Shown in pieces: positions 7,551-8,819 of a stretch of 8,819 bases of DNA. The DNA lies in the NCBI GenBank assembly GCA_018656255.1, contig JABHYI010000154.1, positions 1 through 8,819 of the forward strand, written 5' to 3'. Numbering within the stretch: position 1 is the stretch's first letter; the number at the start of each line of letters is the position of its first letter. The position numbers were made by a program, and so were the translations under genes. The DNA is from Bacteroidota bacterium (GTDB lineage: Bacteria > Bacteroidota > Bacteroidia > Flavobacteriales > Flavobacteriaceae). The notes beneath the pieces were generated by a model. The model was not told where the DNA came from. It did not search any database and saw nothing but the letters and a program-made list of their open reading frames with translations.

Positions 7551-7558
7551 TAAAGATA
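7551..7558 (-). promoter_or_regulatory. Weak candidate -7 element for argS
   Basis: On the minus strand TATCTTTA matches TAnnTTTG except at the last base and ends 18 nt before the argS ATG. No TTG -33 element has the right spacing. A second candidate, TATATTTC (complement of 7623-7630), is also one base off and would give a leader of roughly 85 nt. Neither is convincing on its own. Confidence 0.25.
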
Positions 7559-7712
7559 GTTTTTTTAGGGCTTTTTTGGTACTGTTATTTGTTTCTTTAA
7601 AATGGGAGTGATTGCAACACAAGAAATATAAAAATCAGGTGTCATTAACACATCAGTTCTCATAAAATAATATTGAGGCTGCTAAAGTCTTTTTTTAAGC
7701 TCTTGGGTTTGT

Positions 7713-7720
7713 TATTTTTG
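7713..7720 (+). promoter_or_regulatory. -7 element for the 143-aa protein gene
   Basis: TATTTTTG is an exact match to TAnnTTTG. At 19-nt spacing the -33 position is a T-run (TTTT at 7690-7693), not TTTG. The implied start is near 7724, giving a leader of about 60 nt that begins at or just before the 14-nt repeat at 7726. Confidence 0.45.
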
Positions 7721-7725
7721 TAATG

Positions 7726-7739
7726 ATGTAAAACAACGT
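7726..7739 (+). repeat. 14-nt direct repeat, copy 2 (ATGTAAAACAACGT)
   Basis: This copy is identical to 306-319 and sits 5 nt after a consensus -7 element, so it would lie at the very 5' end of the transcript. It ends 43 nt before the ATG at 7783. The flanks of the two copies differ. Confidence 0.35.
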
Positions 7740-7782
7740 GTGATTAATAACTACGTTTTCAACTAGATTAAGATTAAAAAAT

Positions 7783-8214
7783 ATGCTGGTAAACGTTTCT
7801 TATAACAACAAACAAATAGACAATAAGATTGACCAGCAAGTAGGAAAACCCTTTTCTTTAATAGAGCGTTTTAAGCTTAAAGGCATTGGCTCGCCTAAGC
7901 TTATTATTACTCAAACAAGCATACAAATTCACAACCTGCTTATTTTAGACAACAACAGAAATCAGTGCAATATAGAGATGCGTCCCAATGGTATTATTGT
8001 TGGTTTTAGATCTTTACTTGAAAGCTATGCTTTAGTTATTCCATACCATAAACTGGTATTGTATAAAGGGAAGGCAGAAGAGTATTCTATCTACAAAGAC
8101 AACTATTTTATTAAAATACAGGCACGCACTAAAGACAAAGAAATTCATCGCTTTGTTCAAAAAATACTTAACGCAAAGACACGCTTAAGCGGTCTTAGAA
8201 TAGAAGATATTTAA
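7783..8214 (+). CDS. Conserved-looking protein of unknown function, 143 aa
   Basis: I do not recognise a named family with certainty. The protein has no signal peptide or membrane helix and is probably cytoplasmic. After a polar N-terminus (1-25), the sequence alternates short beta-type segments: KLIITQTSIQIH (39-50), CNIEMRPNGIIVGF (62-75), YALVIPYHKLVLY (82-94) and YSIYKDNYFIKIQA (101-114). A basic amphipathic helix ends it (about 117-135, KDKEIHRFVQKILNAKTR). Strands plus one C-terminal helix resemble a PH-like fold, but this is a guess from pattern only. Codon use matches the neighbours, and the leader TTAAGATTAAAAAAT is a typical A-rich Bacteroidota start region. It appears to have its own promoter at 7713. 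It converges on a small membrane-protein gene with a 3-nt gap between the stops. Confidence 0.82.
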   Translation: MLVNVSYNNKQIDNKIDQQVGKPFSLIERFKLKGIGSPKLIITQTSIQIHNLLILDNNRNQCNIEMRPNGIIVGFRSLLESYALVIPYHKLVLYKGKAEEYSIYKDNYFIKIQARTKDKEIHRFVQKILNAKTRLSGLRIEDI

Positions 8215-8217
8215 TAA

Positions 8218-8385
8218 CTAGGGTTTATTTTTTATGGCAAGACTAGCCACAACCCCAATAAGGGCCAAACCCATCATTGCTAGAAGTTGGTTTACCGGTG
8301 TTTTTTGAGGCTGAAAAAAGGAGAAAATTCCAAAACAAAAAACAACAATACCCCCAAGAAATAGCACCCACTTTAATACCTTCAT
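8218..8385 (-). CDS. Small two-helix membrane protein, 55 aa
   Basis: This reading frame encodes 55 residues from ATG (complement of 8383-8385) to TAG (complement of 8218-8220). It starts MKVLKWVLFLGGIVVFCFGI. Two hydrophobic helices (about 4-24 and 33-51) are joined by a short polar loop, QPQKTPVNQ. Lysines at both ends (MKVLK and IKNKP) suggest that both termini face the cytoplasm. The second helix is rich in small residues (GLALIGVVASLA). The frame fills the space exactly, leaving 3 nt to the neighbouring convergent stop. The composition is hard to explain as chance or as a shadow, because there is no gene on the other strand here. The function is unknown; it could be a small membrane-associated accessory protein. 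Confidence 0.65.
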   Translation of the reverse strand: MKVLKWVLFLGGIVVFCFGIFSFFQPQKTPVNQLLAMMGLALIGVVASLAIKNKP

Positions 8386-8413
8386 TTTATCCAGTTTTTA
8401 AAGCATGAAGATA

Positions 8414-8442
8414 CTGTTTTTTGAAAAATAATTTCAAAACAG
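8414..8442. repeat. Hairpin-forming inverted repeat in the divergent intergenic region
   Basis: The left arm CTGTT-TT-TTGAAA (8414-8426) pairs with TTTCAA-AACAG (8432-8442) around the loop AATAA, giving 11 base pairs with a 2-nt bulge in the left arm. It lies 29 nt upstream of the small membrane-protein ATG, inside its probable leader on the minus strand. No T-run follows, so it does not look like a terminator. Another short inverted repeat, GTTAT-A-ATAAC, follows at 8447-8457. Confidence 0.45.
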
Positions 8443-8457
8443 GGTTGTTATAATAAC

Positions 8458-8465
8458 CAAATACA
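8458..8465 (-). promoter_or_regulatory. Weak candidate -7 element for the small membrane protein
   Basis: On the minus strand TGTATTTG differs from TAnnTTTG only at the second base. No good -33 element was seen at 17-23 nt. If real, the leader would be about 70 nt and contain the 8414-8442 hairpin. Confidence 0.25.
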
Positions 8466-8501
8466 ATAAAACTTAAAGTCACGTTAATACCCTCATAAGG
8501 C

Positions 8502-8532
8502 TTTATCTTTTAACAAGTCCTGCGTATCTTTA
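8502..8532 (+). promoter_or_regulatory. Candidate promoter for the Rossmann-fold protein gene
   Basis: TTTA (8502-8505), 19 nt, then TATCTTTA (8525-8532): each box is one base from the Bacteroidota consensus, and the spacing is ideal. Only 13 nt separate it from the TTG start at 8546, so the transcript would have a very short leader. Confidence 0.4.
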
Positions 8533-8545
8533 AAAAAACATTAAT

Positions 8546-8819
8546 TTGAAAATATTACTTACAGGAGCAAACGGATACATAGGCATGCGCCTGCTTCCGC
8601 TATTATTAGACCAAGGACACAAGGTAGTTTGTTCTGTGAGAGATGCTAACAGGTTGTCTATTTCTGAAGATTTAAAAAAACAAATTGAAATAGTAGTTAT
8701 TGATTTTCTGCAAGAGGTAAAACCCGATGCGCTCCCAAAAGACATAGACGCGGCCTACTATTTAATACACTCGATGCGCTCCTCAACAAGTGATTTTGAT
8801 GAAAAAGAAGAGCGCGCCG
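8546..8819 (+). CDS. NAD(P)-binding Rossmann-fold (extended SDR/NmrA-like) protein, N-terminal fragment, TTG start
   Basis: The first 91 codons are present and the gene runs off the right edge. MKILLTGANGYIGMRLLPLL opens with beta-1 and the dinucleotide-binding glycine loop TGANGYIG (6-13). Helix alpha-1 and beta-2 follow with GHKVVCSVRD, whose arginine after beta-2 is often seen in NADP-binding members. AAYYLIHSM (about 70-78) matches the strand and loop that lead to the catalytic region in NmrA-like and epimerase-like SDRs. The catalytic YxxxK is outside the window, so the substrate cannot be named. The start is set by an in-frame TAA at 8531-8533 and the absence of any ATG before codon 14, which lies inside the glycine-loop helix. 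TTG at 8546 gives the expected short beta-1; ATT at 8540 is a less likely alternative. Confidence 0.87.
   Translation, partial: MKILLTGANGYIGMRLLPLLLDQGHKVVCSVRDANRLSISEDLKKQIEIVVIDFLQEVKPDALPKDIDAAYYLIHSMRSSTSDFDEKEERA

Larger units (their letters stand above)
7533..7782. other. 250-nt divergent intergenic region between argS and the 143-aa gene
   Basis: No open reading frame of useful length was found on either strand; the longest ATG-started stretch noticed (from 7602) has 9 codons. The region is AT-rich, with T-runs at 7559-7566 and 7688-7696. It holds the argS promoter candidates on the minus strand, and a -7 element at 7713-7720 plus the 14-nt repeat at 7726-7739 on the plus strand. 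Confidence 0.6.

Noticed and set aside
8530..8745. Minus-strand frame of 71 codons opposite the Rossmann-fold gene
   Set aside because: The plus strand encodes an unmistakable TGANGYIG protein here, and the minus frame has no recognisable features, so it is a shadow.

Overview
The window looks like chromosomal DNA from a member of the Flavobacteriaceae (Bacteroidota). The evidence is AT-rich DNA, A-rich leaders without Shine-Dalgarno sites, a textbook Bacteroidota sigma-A promoter (TTTG-N19-TATATTTG) in front of ffh, and a FecI/FecR/TonB-receptor cassette with the DUF4974 and STN modules typical of this phylum. No mobile element, CRISPR array, tRNA or rRNA was seen.

Layout. The left edge (1-120, minus) holds the first 40 codons of ffh, the signal recognition particle GTPase. 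Divergent from it is a secreted amidohydrolase of the imidazolonepropionase/Xaa-Pro dipeptidase-like type (344-1651, plus). A three-gene cell-surface-signalling cassette follows (1728-5752, plus): a FecI-type ECF sigma factor, a FecR-type membrane anti-sigma factor, and a TonB-dependent transducer with an N-terminal STN signalling domain. The receptor gene overlaps the end of the anti-sigma gene. argS (5757-7532, minus) converges on the receptor with a 4-nt gap. A 250-nt intergenic region separates argS from an unrecognised 143-aa soluble protein (7783-8214, plus). A 55-aa two-helix membrane protein (8218-8385, minus) ends 3 nt from that gene's stop. The right edge carries the start of an NAD(P)-binding Rossmann/SDR-type protein with an apparent TTG start (8546 onward, plus).

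How the genes work together. The sigma/anti-sigma/receptor trio is a coherent system. Ligand binding at the outer-membrane barrel should be passed through the periplasmic STN domain to the C-terminal DUF4974 module of the anti-sigma factor, releasing the sigma factor. The cassette has no SusD-like or other surface lipoprotein partner in this window, so its ligand cannot be read from context. The exported amidohydrolase upstream is on the same strand and could be related, for example by processing peptides, but nothing in the sequence proves this. ffh and argS are housekeeping genes. No clearly new system is visible. The most useful leads are the compact signalling cassette with paired STN-like modules, the unrecognised 143-aa protein and its small membrane neighbour, and the TTG-started Rossmann gene.
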